From Stieleria magnilauensis (lineage in GTDB: Bacteria > Planctomycetota > Planctomycetia > Pirellulales > Pirellulaceae): DNA of 64,000 nucleotides. Positions 27,333 through 36,099 of this stretch are shown here, one piece after another. Position 1 is the first letter of the stretch, and each line of letters starts with the position of its first letter. The translations under genes were made by a program, and so were the position numbers. The stretch is from NCBI GenBank assembly GCA_007753675.1, contig CP036432.1, positions 9,240,233 through 9,304,232 of the forward strand, given 5' to 3'. Under the pieces are notes generated by a model. That model did no database searches, had not been told where the DNA came from, and worked only from the letters and a program-made list of their open reading frames with translations.

Positions 27333-28031
27333 ATGCGTCTCGGACAAAAACTGTTTCTCACACTCGTGATGTCCGTCGTCGGACTCTCGTCAGCCTCCGC
27401 CCAGCGTTTCGATTTTACGAATTGCTATCTCTCGGGGTCCTTCGCAGGCGATTTCCTGACCATGGAAGGCTCCGGACGCAATACCAACGGAAACTTCGAC
27501 GCGTCGGGAATCGAACATGAAACCAACGAAGGGTACGGATTCGCCTACGGACGGGAATACGACCGCTGTGGCTACCAGATCCGCCTGGAGTCCCAATACA
27601 CGTTCTACGACGATTCGCAATTCACGCTCAACAGCTTCCCCGGACCTCCGGGACCGTACACGTTCTTTTACCGTGGTGCGTTCACCGAGCGCTGGAGCGG
27701 ACTGAGCAACGTTTGGATCGACAAACCGATCAGCGACAACTTCGAAGTTTACGCCGGTGGCGGTCTGGGCTGGTCGCACTTTGAATTCGCCGCAAACGAC
27801 GGTGTCGTCTCCAGCGTCAAAGAAGACGACGACCTCGCCTACCAATTCGGCGTCGGACTGACGTGCAAGCTGCTGTCCAACGTTGAACTGGATTTCGGCT
27901 ATCGCCGCGTCGATCTCGGCAACGCCAACACGAACCTGACCACGATCACTGGCGGTGCCCCCGCCGGCAACCTGAACGTGGATCTCGATTCGGATCAACT
28001 GCTGCTGACCCTACGCATCTTCCGCCGCTAG
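27333..28031 (+). CDS. Outer-membrane beta-barrel protein
   Basis: 232 aa from the ATG at 27333, which has GAAAGGA just upstream. A signal peptide (LFLTLVMSVVGLSSASA, cut before QRF) is followed by alternating aromatic/polar strands such as YGFAYGREYDRCGYQIRLES, GGGLGWSHFEF and FGVGLTCKLLSNVELDFGYR, ending in LLLTLRIFRR, like a terminal beta-strand signal. The pattern matches small OmpA/OprF-type 8-strand barrels. Function is unknown; perhaps a structural envelope protein. It is a single-gene unit with its own intrinsic terminator. Confidence 0.8.
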   Translation: MRLGQKLFLTLVMSVVGLSSASAQRFDFTNCYLSGSFAGDFLTMEGSGRNTNGNFDASGIEHETNEGYGFAYGREYDRCGYQIRLESQYTFYDDSQFTLNSFPGPPGPYTFFYRGAFTERWSGLSNVWIDKPISDNFEVYAGGGLGWSHFEFAANDGVVSSVKEDDDLAYQFGVGLTCKLLSNVELDFGYRRVDLGNANTNLTTITGGAPAGNLNVDLDSDQLLLTLRIFRR

Positions 28032-28067
28032 ATCTCAGCGACAGAAACATGGGGGCAGAAAAACGAC

Positions 28068-28115
28068 GGACCCCGCCTGACATAACAATCAGGCGAGGTC
28101 CTTCTCATTTTCTTG
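28068..28115 (+). terminator. Rho-independent terminator of the beta-barrel gene
   Basis: GGACCCCGCCTGA at 28068-28080 pairs with TCAGGCGAGGTCC at 28089-28101 with one mismatch. The loop is CATAACAA, and the T-rich tail TTCTCATTTTCTT follows. It starts 37 bp after the stop codon. Confidence 0.85.
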
Positions 28116-28174
28116 TCACCCATTTTCCTGTCTGATCTCCCCCAAAACAGTTTTCCTGCCCCCATTTTCCTGCC
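28110..28174. repeat. C-rich short tandem repeat, (CATTTTCCTGCCCC)-type units
   Basis: Units such as CCATTTTCCTGT, AGTTTTCCTGCC and CCATTTTCCTGCC are spaced irregularly and reach to within about 8 bp of the stop codon of the minus-strand sulfatase (28182). The same type of unit occurs at 42411-42556 and 49131-49215, and as an inverted pair at 30254-30331. Confidence 0.75.
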
Positions 28175-28181
28175 AACCGGA

Positions 28182-30194
28182 TCACTTCCGTTTCCACTCC
28201 AAACCGACAGTCACCTCACCATCCGCCAGCGTCGTGACCGTCACCGGATGCATGCCTTTTTCGAGTCGTATCCTGGTGGAATACGTTCGGCCGGGATCGA
28301 AACCGAAATCGGCATCGATCAACTCCGCATCATGAATCCGCGCAAAGGTTCGTGAACCGGCCGACAACGTGACTTCGTACATCCCGGTTTCGGGGGCGAC
28401 AAAAACGCCACGAAAGCGAACCGCTCCCTTGGCATCGTCGACGGACAATTCATCCGATCGCCCCGTCTCGGTCGGCTGCAGCTCCTCGACATCGGGCACG
28501 TAAGGAAACGGCCCGGGGTAAACGTCATACGTCCAACCTTCCTGTTGGCTCACGTTCACCGCCGGAATCGCCACATCGTCATAAGGCCGCGGTGCCGACG
28601 GATTGGCCCGGCGCAGTTGCAGCACGCGGTCGTGCATCTTCTGTTGTAACTCGGCGAATTTCTCGCCCGTGCCGGCAAGGTCATGAAGCTCTTTGGGATC
28701 GTTTTTGAGATCATAAATCGCGAACGGCTGGCTGTGATCCTGGATGTCGACCCGCACGCCCTTGTAGCCATCGACAAACACCACCTGCATTTGCCGGCGT
28801 CGCTGGTTCCGTTTCGACGCATCAAAATCGCCGTACGTGGGTGTCCTGCCGCCGTTGAAATACTCGATGTAAACCTGCCCCTGCCGCTGCGTCCCTTCGC
28901 CTGTCAGCGTCGGCAACAACGAAACCCCGTCCGTTCTTGCCGGCGGTGCGATCCCACCGGCACGCGCGAACGTCGGCATCCAATCGTGAAACTGAGAGGG
29001 TGACCGATCGATCGATCCGGGTGCCACCTGTCCGGGCCACCACGCCAACGTGCCGACACGAATCCCACCCTCCCAAACATCCCGTTTGGTTCCGTCAAAG
29101 GGACCATACGACTGAAAGGATTGTGGCGTGTAGTTGACGCGATTGTCTTGCGCATCACGCAAATACGACTCGTGGTGCGGACCGTTGTCGCAACTGACGA
29201 CGACCAGCGTGTTCTTGTCGATCGATAGATCACGCAACGTCTGCAACAAGTCGCCGATGCTATGATCGATGCGGCGGACCATCGTCGCAAAACGTTCTTC
29301 GACATCTGACCAACCCTTGCCGGTGTAGTCGGGATGCCGATACCCGTCCACCGTCCCGACTGCGGTGTTGATCATGGCCCCCGGCTTGCCGAGCCACTGC
29401 AATCCACCGTCGAGACCGTAGCCTTTGGGGAATGCAACCGATGGCAATTGAAGCGCCGCGTGTGGCGTGTCGTAGGCGAGATACAAAAAGAACGGCTCGG
29501 TGGAACCACTTTGCACATGCTTGGCGATCCAGTCTTTGCTGCGGGCGGCGAACAGGTCCGTCGTGTAGCACTTGGCCAAACCCTTGCTGACCTCCCGATC
29601 GTTGTGCCAAATCTGTTTGGGCGTGCGATGCAATTCGTTGTCGCCCAGGTTCCAGTTTTCCGCCGGATAATGAACGTGACCGTCGCGGTGGCGGACATAG
29701 CCGTAGAACTCATCGAAGCCACGCTTGGTCGGGTAAGCGGGCCAGTCGGCCGGAGTCCAATCGTCGTCCTGGCCGTTGGTTGCACCCTGCAGACCATACT
29801 TGCCGACCAACCAGGTCTTGTATCCTGCCGCCTTCATCACCGTCGCAAGCGTGTGATTGTCCTCCAGCGCCTTGTCAAACTGATTGTCACGCACCACCGC
29901 GTGGCCTTGATGCACCCCCGTCAACAGCGACGAACGACTTGGGGCACAAACCGGCGCCGGACAATAATGGTCACGCAACTGCATCCCTTCGGCAGCCATC
30001 CGATCCAACATCGGCGTATGGTGACGTTTTGAATGCGTCGAATCATTTTGATGCAACACGCCAAAGTCTCCCCACCCCATGTCGTCGAGCAGGATGAAGA
30101 TCACATTGGGCTTGGTTTCGGCGCTGGCCGTGGAAACAAACAGGAGGGCAAGAAAGACGAGTGAGGTGGTAAGGGAACGTATCATCGAATGCAT
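28182..30194 (-). CDS. Secreted formylglycine sulfatase with PA14-like C-terminal domain
   Basis: 670 aa from the ATG at 30194, with signal peptide LVFLALLFVSTASA. NVIFILLDDMGWGDFG holds the two metal-binding Asp residues (37-38). CAPSRSSLLTG has the Cys83 (CxPSR) that an anaerobic or FGE-type enzyme converts to formylglycine. The charge and aromatic residues around YGYVRHRDGHVHYPAENW fit the sulfatase core. From about residue 555 a beta-sandwich (VRFRGVFVAPETGMYEVTL, then GMHPVTVTTL) resembles PA14-type carbohydrate binding. Such enzymes are amplified in marine planctomycetes for algal sulfated polysaccharides. The substrate is unknown; no maturase or other sulfatase is nearby. Confidence 0.92.
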   Translation of the reverse strand: MHSMIRSLTTSLVFLALLFVSTASAETKPNVIFILLDDMGWGDFGVLHQNDSTHSKRHHTPMLDRMAAEGMQLRDHYCPAPVCAPSRSSLLTGVHQGHAVVRDNQFDKALEDNHTLATVMKAAGYKTWLVGKYGLQGATNGQDDDWTPADWPAYPTKRGFDEFYGYVRHRDGHVHYPAENWNLGDNELHRTPKQIWHNDREVSKGLAKCYTTDLFAARSKDWIAKHVQSGSTEPFFLYLAYDTPHAALQLPSVAFPKGYGLDGGLQWLGKPGAMINTAVGTVDGYRHPDYTGKGWSDVEERFATMVRRIDHSIGDLLQTLRDLSIDKNTLVVVSCDNGPHHESYLRDAQDNRVNYTPQSFQSYGPFDGTKRDVWEGGIRVGTLAWWPGQVAPGSIDRSPSQFHDWMPTFARAGGIAPPARTDGVSLLPTLTGEGTQRQGQVYIEYFNGGRTPTYGDFDASKRNQRRRQMQVVFVDGYKGVRVDIQDHSQPFAIYDLKNDPKELHDLAGTGEKFAELQQKMHDRVLQLRRANPSAPRPYDDVAIPAVNVSQQEGWTYDVYPGPFPYVPDVEELQPTETGRSDELSVDDAKGAVRFRGVFVAPETGMYEVTLSAGSRTFARIHDAELIDADFGFDPGRTYSTRIRLEKGMHPVTVTTLADGEVTVGLEWKRK

Positions 30195-30253
30195 GGATTG
30201 AGAGACAACGGGATCGCGTACAGCAAGCCAGTTTAACCGCTCGTCCAAACAAT

Positions 30254-30331
30254 ATCATTCCGCCCCGAGTCATTCTGCCAATTTGCCGTACCGGAAAAGA
30301 GAGGTGGCAGAATGATTCGGGGCAGAATGAT
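30254..30331. repeat. Palindromic repeat with 27-nt arms (family R3)
   Basis: The arms at 30254-30280 and 30305-30331 match at 25 of 27 positions around a 24-nt loop. Each arm holds two ATCATTCTGCC-type units, so the element is an inverted arrangement of the C-rich unit seen elsewhere as tandem arrays. It lies between the sulfatase start and the end of the MacB-type operon and could terminate the latter. Confidence 0.85.
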
Positions 30332-30356
30332 GGCCGGACAGGAAGCCGCGTCCCCC

Positions 30357-31085
<729 letters not shown>

Positions 31086-31091
31086 GATGGG

Positions 31092-32333
31092 TTACTCGTA
31101 CCTGAGCGCGTCGATCGGGTCCAACTTGCTGGCCCGCCGAGCGGGATAAAAACCAAAAAACACGCCGACGGCCGCGGCAAATCCCATCGCGACCAACGCG
31201 GCGGGAAACGAAACCACCATCGGCCATTCCGTCCCTGGCTTGTAGGCGTTGATCAACATCGTGGCCGCCATCGACATGCCCGTTCCGAGCGCCAATCCGA
31301 TCACCCCGCCGATGCTGGACAAGACCACCGACTCGATCAGAAACTGCCACAAGATGTCGCGGCCCCGCGCCCCGAGCGCCATCCGGATGCCGATCTCTCG
31401 CGTCCGTTCGGTCACCGAGACCAACATGATGTTCATGATCCCGACGCCCCCGACGACCAACGAAATCCCCGCGATCGCCGACAACATCAGCGTCAGCGTC
31501 CCGGTGATCATGCCCAACGTTCCGGCAACCTCTTCCATGTCCGTGATGTCGAAATCGTCCTCCTCCCCCGGCGCGATGTCATGTCGCTCGAGCAACAGAT
31601 TGCGAATCTGCCGCGTCGCCGTGCTCATCTGGTTGGTGCTTCGAGCCGAAACCATGATCGCGTGAATGTTATCCATCGGTGACCCGAGCAACCGCTTCCG
31701 CACCGTCGTCTGCGGCATCAGCAACAGATTGTCCTGGTCATCACCAACCATGTTGGCCCCTTTCTTGGACAGGATTCCGATCACGCGAATGGGCACATTG
31801 TTGATGCGGAGCGTCTCGCCGAGCGGATTGGTGGTGCGAAACAATTTTGGAATCAACGTCTGACCGATCACGCACACCTTGGCCTTGGACTCGATGTCGG
31901 CTTCGCTAAAAAACGACCCCGCCTGAAGACTCCAATTGCGGACCTGCAAGAAGTCCGTGCCGACACCCAACATCTCCTTGGGGCTCCAATTCTCATTGCC
32001 GTAAATGACCTGCCCGCCGGTGAACACCAGCGGTGAAGCGGCCAAGACCGCCGGACATTCCATGCTGATCGCTTCGGCATCGGCGGCGGTCAACGAAGGC
32101 GCATCGTTCTGACGAACGCCACCGTCGGTGGTCTGCCCCGGAAGCACAAAGATCACGTTGGTCCCAAGGTTCTCCAATTCACCTTGCACCAGACGATTCG
32201 CGCCCTGACCGATCGACACGATGGTCGTCACCGCGGCGATCCCGATCACCACGCCGATGATCGTCAACACCGCGCGCATCTTGTTTTTCAACAAGGCCCT
32301 CAGCGCGATCCGAATGGTATCGAAGAAAGACAT
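31092..32333 (-). CDS. ABC transporter permease, MacB/FtsX type
   Basis: 413 aa. The N-terminal helix region ALLKNKMRAVLTIIGVVIGI, a large periplasmic MacB core domain (residues 45-280), and three C-terminal helices starting GGVGIMNIMLVSVTERTREIGIRMA, the FtsX signature, identify it. The ATPase is encoded as a separate protein 6 bp downstream, unlike the fused MacB of enterobacteria. Together with the adaptor it likely exports a lipid, peptide or macrolide-like substrate across the envelope. Confidence 0.93.
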   Translation of the reverse strand: MSFFDTIRIALRALLKNKMRAVLTIIGVVIGIAAVTTIVSIGQGANRLVQGELENLGTNVIFVLPGQTTDGGVRQNDAPSLTAADAEAISMECPAVLAASPLVFTGGQVIYGNENWSPKEMLGVGTDFLQVRNWSLQAGSFFSEADIESKAKVCVIGQTLIPKLFRTTNPLGETLRINNVPIRVIGILSKKGANMVGDDQDNLLLMPQTTVRKRLLGSPMDNIHAIMVSARSTNQMSTATRQIRNLLLERHDIAPGEEDDFDITDMEEVAGTLGMITGTLTLMLSAIAGISLVVGGVGIMNIMLVSVTERTREIGIRMALGARGRDILWQFLIESVVLSSIGGVIGLALGTGMSMAATMLINAYKPGTEWPMVVSFPAALVAMGFAAAVGVFFGFYPARRASKLDPIDALRYE

Positions 32334-32340
32334 GGGCGAA

Positions 32341-33603
32341 TTACTTTTTCACTTCCTTGCCGGTCACCAACAGATCACCGACCGAAAGCGCCGCCGACTT
32401 CAGCTCGGTGAAACCGCTTTCGCTCAAACCGGTTTCGATCTCCACGGCACGCAACCACTTTCCATCGACGACCCAGACGTGGCGTTTGTTCCGCACCCTT
32501 CGCTTCTCCGCTTTCTCCGCGGCCGGCAGTTGCCGCTCTTCGTCATCGCGATCCCGTTTCGTGTTCCACAACGACCCATCGATCAGATGCCGATCGGACT
32601 CGCGCACCCATTGGACATCTTCGGGAAAGAAACGCAGTGCTGCGTTGGGCAATTTCGGCACGTCGCTGATCGAATCGACTTCGAACGAGATGCTCGCTGT
32701 CATTCCCGGCAAGAGTTTCAAGTCGGGATTGCTGGTCACGATGACGACGGGATAGGTGACCACGTTCTGGTTGGCGACGCTGCTGACGCGGATCTGTTCG
32801 ATTTCACCGCTGAACAACTCATCGGGGTGAGCGTCGACGGTGAAGGTCACCGGTCGCGATTCAGCTTGAGCCTTTTGGACCAGTCCGATGTCCGCTTCGT
32901 CGACGGAGGCGAACACGTGAACCTTGTCACGTAAATCAGGGGCGACAATGAACAGTTCCGGCGTCTGAAACGATGCGGCAAGCGTTTGGCCGGGATCGAT
33001 CTTGCGGTCGATGATCACGCCGTCGACCGGAGCCGTGATTTCACAATAATTCAAGTTCGCCTGCGAGTTCTCTAACGATGCCTCGGCCTGCTGAATCATC
33101 GCGTGCGCGACCTTCAACTGCGCTTCCAACGACTTCACGTCGAACACCAACGCGTCCATTTCGCTATCGGAGAGGAAGCCGACTTTCTTGGTGTATAACT
33201 TCTGACCGCGCTCGTAGCTGTTGTTGGCCTGGATCAGTTCCGCTTCGATCCGTTCCAGTTCCGCCTTTCGCGTGGCCAAGGTGGCTTCGTCCCTGGCGAC
33301 ATCGGCTTTGAAGAGTCGCGGATCGATCGTCGCCAGCACGTCGCCCTTCTTCACCTCGTCGTTGAAATCAACGTTCAACTCCTCGATGGGCCCCGAGACG
33401 ACCGAACCGACCAAGACCGATTGGACCGGCCGGACCGAACCGGTGGAGTTGACATAGCGGGTCACATCGCCACGGACGATCGCGGCGGTTTCCCACTTCA
33501 CCCGATTGCGTTCTTCCCAATACGTCCGCGCCGGTTTGTATCCGACTGTACCAATGCCGACCAAAACGCCAATCACGACCAGCATTTTGACAAGCATCTT
33601 CAT
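32341..33603 (-). CDS. Efflux periplasmic adaptor subunit, MacA/HlyD family
   Basis: 420 aa from the ATG at 33603. The membrane anchor MLVVIGVLVGIGTVGY is followed by a barrel-sandwich hybrid half (SVVSGPIEELNVDFNDEVKK), a coiled-coil hairpin of about 100 residues (KAELERIEAELIQANNSYER), the second lipoyl half (NLNYCEITAPVDGVIIDRK) and a beta-barrel domain. The region around KRDRDDEERQLPAAEKAEKR is an unusual charged insert before the last domain. It is the first gene of the export operon; the permease starts 7 bp downstream. Confidence 0.92.
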   Translation of the reverse strand: MKMLVKMLVVIGVLVGIGTVGYKPARTYWEERNRVKWETAAIVRGDVTRYVNSTGSVRPVQSVLVGSVVSGPIEELNVDFNDEVKKGDVLATIDPRLFKADVARDEATLATRKAELERIEAELIQANNSYERGQKLYTKKVGFLSDSEMDALVFDVKSLEAQLKVAHAMIQQAEASLENSQANLNYCEITAPVDGVIIDRKIDPGQTLAASFQTPELFIVAPDLRDKVHVFASVDEADIGLVQKAQAESRPVTFTVDAHPDELFSGEIEQIRVSSVANQNVVTYPVVIVTSNPDLKLLPGMTASISFEVDSISDVPKLPNAALRFFPEDVQWVRESDRHLIDGSLWNTKRDRDDEERQLPAAEKAEKRRVRNKRHVWVVDGKWLRAVEIETGLSESGFTELKSAALSVGDLLVTGKEVKK

Positions 33604-33746
33604 TCGACTGCGGGGTGGGAGGCAGAATCTGACCAACGCCCTTCCAAGTCTAATTCATCGACGAACCGGACGAGCGCGTTCGTGATGGGATTCGCGTGGC
33701 GATCGAGAATCTTGCCACCGCGAGCATCCACTTCGCGGAACTCGCC

Positions 33747-34217
33747 TCAGGCCCACATCTGAAAATCACCGGCGGCTTCGAACGCGTGTTCGTAATGCTC
33801 GATTTTGGCCGGCACCGGTTCGCCCTTGGGCCACCAGATGGCGATCACATCGAAACGGCACGATGCGCCGAGCAGTTTGCGACGTTTGAGAAATCGCAGC
33901 GCCGCCCGGGTGATCCGGGCCTGCTTGTTTTCATCGACCCGATCCGCGGGATGCCCCGGGCGGGTCGTCTGCAGCGTCTTGACTTCGACGAAGATCACCG
34001 TGCGGGACTTCTTGTCGGCGGCAATCAAATCGATTTCGCCGCCGCGGTCGGATTCACTTTCAGCGACCACCACGAATCCCTTTTGGCGCAACAACCGTGC
34101 CGCCACCTGCTCGCCCTGTCGGCCGATCGGGGCATCGGGATCGACCCGCCCGTAGCGCCACTGGGAATAACGATCCAGAAGCTGCCGGATGAACCGCGGG
34201 GGCGTTGGACGTGTCAT
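33747..34217 (-). CDS. yraN: YraN family (UPF0102) nuclease-fold protein
   Basis: 156 aa from the ATG at 34217. GRQGEQVAARLLRQKGF, then GGEIDLIAADKK and VIFVEVKTLQ form the PD-(D/E)xK-like core of the YraN family (Asp, Glu and Lys at GEIDL and EVK). The C-terminal YHA-type helix of relatives is reduced. The frame is open upstream through repeat sequence (to 34295), which I exclude. It follows rplS by about 180 bp, the common order rplS-(rnhB)-yraN, here without rnhB. Confidence 0.87.
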   Translation of the reverse strand: MTRPTPPRFIRQLLDRYSQWRYGRVDPDAPIGRQGEQVAARLLRQKGFVVVAESESDRGGEIDLIAADKKSRTVIFVEVKTLQTTRPGHPADRVDENKQARITRAALRFLKRRKLLGASCRFDVIAIWWPKGEPVPAKIEHYEHAFEAAGDFQMWA

Positions 34218-34296
34218 GGGCAAACACGAGCGGGATAGGCTTCCAGGCAAGCTGGCATGCAGAGCATGCCCTACGGCAGTCGCCACATCGTGCACC

Positions 34297-34371
34297 GTTG
34301 GTGTTTAGCCTTTAGGCGATTCCGGTCGCTGCAACGCAGCGACCGTGGACGGCTAAAGCCTGCACACCAAC
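34297..34371. repeat. Composite hairpin repeat between rplS and yraN
   Basis: The outer arms GTTGGTGTTTAGCCTTTAGG and GGCTAAAGCCTGCACACCAA pair with about four mismatches. The inner stem CGGTCGCTGC / GCAGCGACCG is perfect (10 bp) with loop AAC. A GGCATGC...GCATGCC element at about 34252-34272, shared with 6537-6556, lies just beside it. The element could stop rplS transcription before yraN. Confidence 0.75.
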
Positions 34372-34401
34372 GCGTCTGCCCGCGCCATGTTAACGAGCGG
34401 T

Positions 34402-34755
34402 CTACGATCGGCGGCGTTCTTTCAGACGCACGGCCTTACCGACGCGGTTACGCAAGAAGTACAGTTTCGCGCGACGCACGACACCGCTCCGCTTGACTTC
34501 GACCTTTTCGATGCGGGGGCTATGCAGCGGGAACTTTCGCTCCACACCCTCACCGGCGACGATCCGTCGGACGGTAAACATCTCTTTGGATCCGCTACCG
34601 GAGATGGCAATCACGACACCGGTGAAGACCTGGATCCGCTCCTTGTTGCCTTCCAGAATTCGCAAGTGAACGTCAACGGTGTCGCCGATTTCGAACTGCG
34701 GCGGGTTCTCTTTGATCGCGGTCTTCTCGACCTTGTCCAGAATGGCTTGGCTCAT
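34402..34755 (-). CDS. rplS: 50S ribosomal protein L19
   Basis: 117 aa, the usual length. The core FEIGDTVDVHLRILEGNKER, then VFTGVVIAISGSGSKEMFTV and FPLHSPRIEKVEVKRSGVVR is diagnostic of bL19, which sits at the 30S-50S interface. It ends the ffh-rpsP-trmD-rplS run and is 99 bp downstream of trmD. Confidence 0.97.
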   Translation of the reverse strand: MSQAILDKVEKTAIKENPPQFEIGDTVDVHLRILEGNKERIQVFTGVVIAISGSGSKEMFTVRRIVAGEGVERKFPLHSPRIEKVEVKRSGVVRRAKLYFLRNRVGKAVRLKERRRS

Positions 34756-34854
34756 CGTACTACTCTCTTCGTCTGACTGATCGCCGAAGTCGCCAGACTT
34801 CGGGCGTGGAATTCAAGTTCCCGGAAACTGGCGAATCCGGTTGTCTGGTGCTGT

Positions 34855-35550
34855 CTACTCTTCTTCATCGAGCAAATCCGCTCGACGTTGTTTCGTTCTG
34901 ATTCGACTTTGCTCGGCCCGCCACGCGGCGATCGCTTCGTGGTTTCCGCCGAGTAAGACTTCGGGAACGTGGTGCCCCCGAAAGTCTCGCGGTCGCGTGT
35001 ACTGCGGAAACTCCAACAACCGATTTCCGCGGCTGAAGGAATCATCCACATGACTGTTTTGATCACCCAACACGCCGGGCAGCAACCGCACGACGCCGTC
35101 GATGATCGTCATCGCCGCGACCTCGCCTCCGTTCAAGACGAAATCGCCGACACTGACTTCCTCTGGTTCCAATATGTCGACCACTCGTTGGTCGAACCCT
35201 TCGTAACGCCCGCACAGCAATAGGACTCGGTCGCTGAGCGCCAAGTCCTCCGCCATGCGTTGGTCAAATCGCTCGCCTTGCGGCGTCAGCATGATCTTTC
35301 GCGACGGCGTTTCCGCCATCCGCTCAATGTCTTCCACACAAGGCACCGTGACATCGACTTGCAATAGCATGCCCGGGCCTCCCCCGAAGGGCCGATCATC
35401 CACTTTTCGGTGCGGCGTATCGGCGGCCCAGTCACGCAAGTCATGTCGGTGGATTTCGACCAGCCCTTTGGCGATCGCTTTTTCCAACAGACTTTGCGTC
35501 AGGTAGCCGTCGAAGATCGCCGGGAACAGCGTGACGATGTCAAATCGCAC
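34855..35550 (-). CDS. trmD: tRNA (guanine-37-N1) methyltransferase
   Basis: Methylates G37 of tRNAs ending the anticodon in G, preventing frameshifts. 231 aa from a GTG at 35550; the MRFDIVTLFPAIFDGYL start matches the family, so GTG is preferred. The deep trefoil knot SAM site is visible as LLCGRYEGFDQRV and SVGDFVLNGGEVAAM. YTRPRDFRGHHVPEVLLGGN is the tRNA-binding and catalytic end. The neighbours rpsP and rplS confirm the call; rimM, usually between rpsP and trmD, is absent. Confidence 0.97.
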   Translation of the reverse strand: MRFDIVTLFPAIFDGYLTQSLLEKAIAKGLVEIHRHDLRDWAADTPHRKVDDRPFGGGPGMLLQVDVTVPCVEDIERMAETPSRKIMLTPQGERFDQRMAEDLALSDRVLLLCGRYEGFDQRVVDILEPEEVSVGDFVLNGGEVAAMTIIDGVVRLLPGVLGDQNSHVDDSFSRGNRLLEFPQYTRPRDFRGHHVPEVLLGGNHEAIAAWRAEQSRIRTKQRRADLLDEEE

Positions 35551-35624
35551 TCGTGTCTCTCCCGGGATCCAAATTGCCGTTGAACAGGTGACCGATGAGA
35601 AGCGGACGAATCAGCAATCCGAAA

Positions 35625-36056
35625 TCACTCGGCGGTCGCTTCGGCTTCGGCAACCGACTCACCGTCAGCGGCAGCTTCTTCGGCCGGAGCTTCTTCGGCG
35701 GCGGGTTCTTCTTTGGCCACCGGCTTGGGTGCTTCGGCGGGTGCCGGGGTGTATTCCTTTCGCTTTCCGAGTCGCGCGAGCGCTTCTTTTTGGGCTTCCA
35801 GATGCGTGCCGTCGGTGCCGTACTTTTTGATCAGCACGGCGACCTTTTCACTCGGCTGCGCGCCGACGCTCAACCAGTGGTCCACGCGATCGCTCTTGAG
35901 TTGAACGCGGGCGTCGGTCTCGGGGCACATCGGGTCGTAATATCCCAACTCTTCGATCACCCGACCGTTGCGCGGCGACCGTTGGTCCATTGCGCAGACT
36001 CGGAAGAAAGGTCGGTGGGTGCGACCCATCTTTTTCAGACGGATTCGAACTGACAT
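35625..36056 (-). CDS. rpsP: 30S ribosomal protein S16 with extended acidic-Ala tail
   Basis: 143 aa. The first 80 residues (SVRIRLKKMGRTHRPFFRV, then GRVIEELGYYDP) are standard bS16. The remaining 40-odd residues are a Pro/Ala/Glu-rich tail (AKEEPAAEEAPAEEAAAD) that probably sits disordered on the ribosome surface. Normal S16 is about 80-90 aa. It is 43 bp downstream of ffh. Confidence 0.96.
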   Translation of the reverse strand: MSVRIRLKKMGRTHRPFFRVCAMDQRSPRNGRVIEELGYYDPMCPETDARVQLKSDRVDHWLSVGAQPSEKVAVLIKKYGTDGTHLEAQKEALARLGKRKEYTPAPAEAPKPVAKEEPAAEEAPAEEAAADGESVAEAEATAE

Positions 36057-36099
36057 TTCAAACTCACTCCAGGAAAAAACAAATTGTGTTGGTGAACTG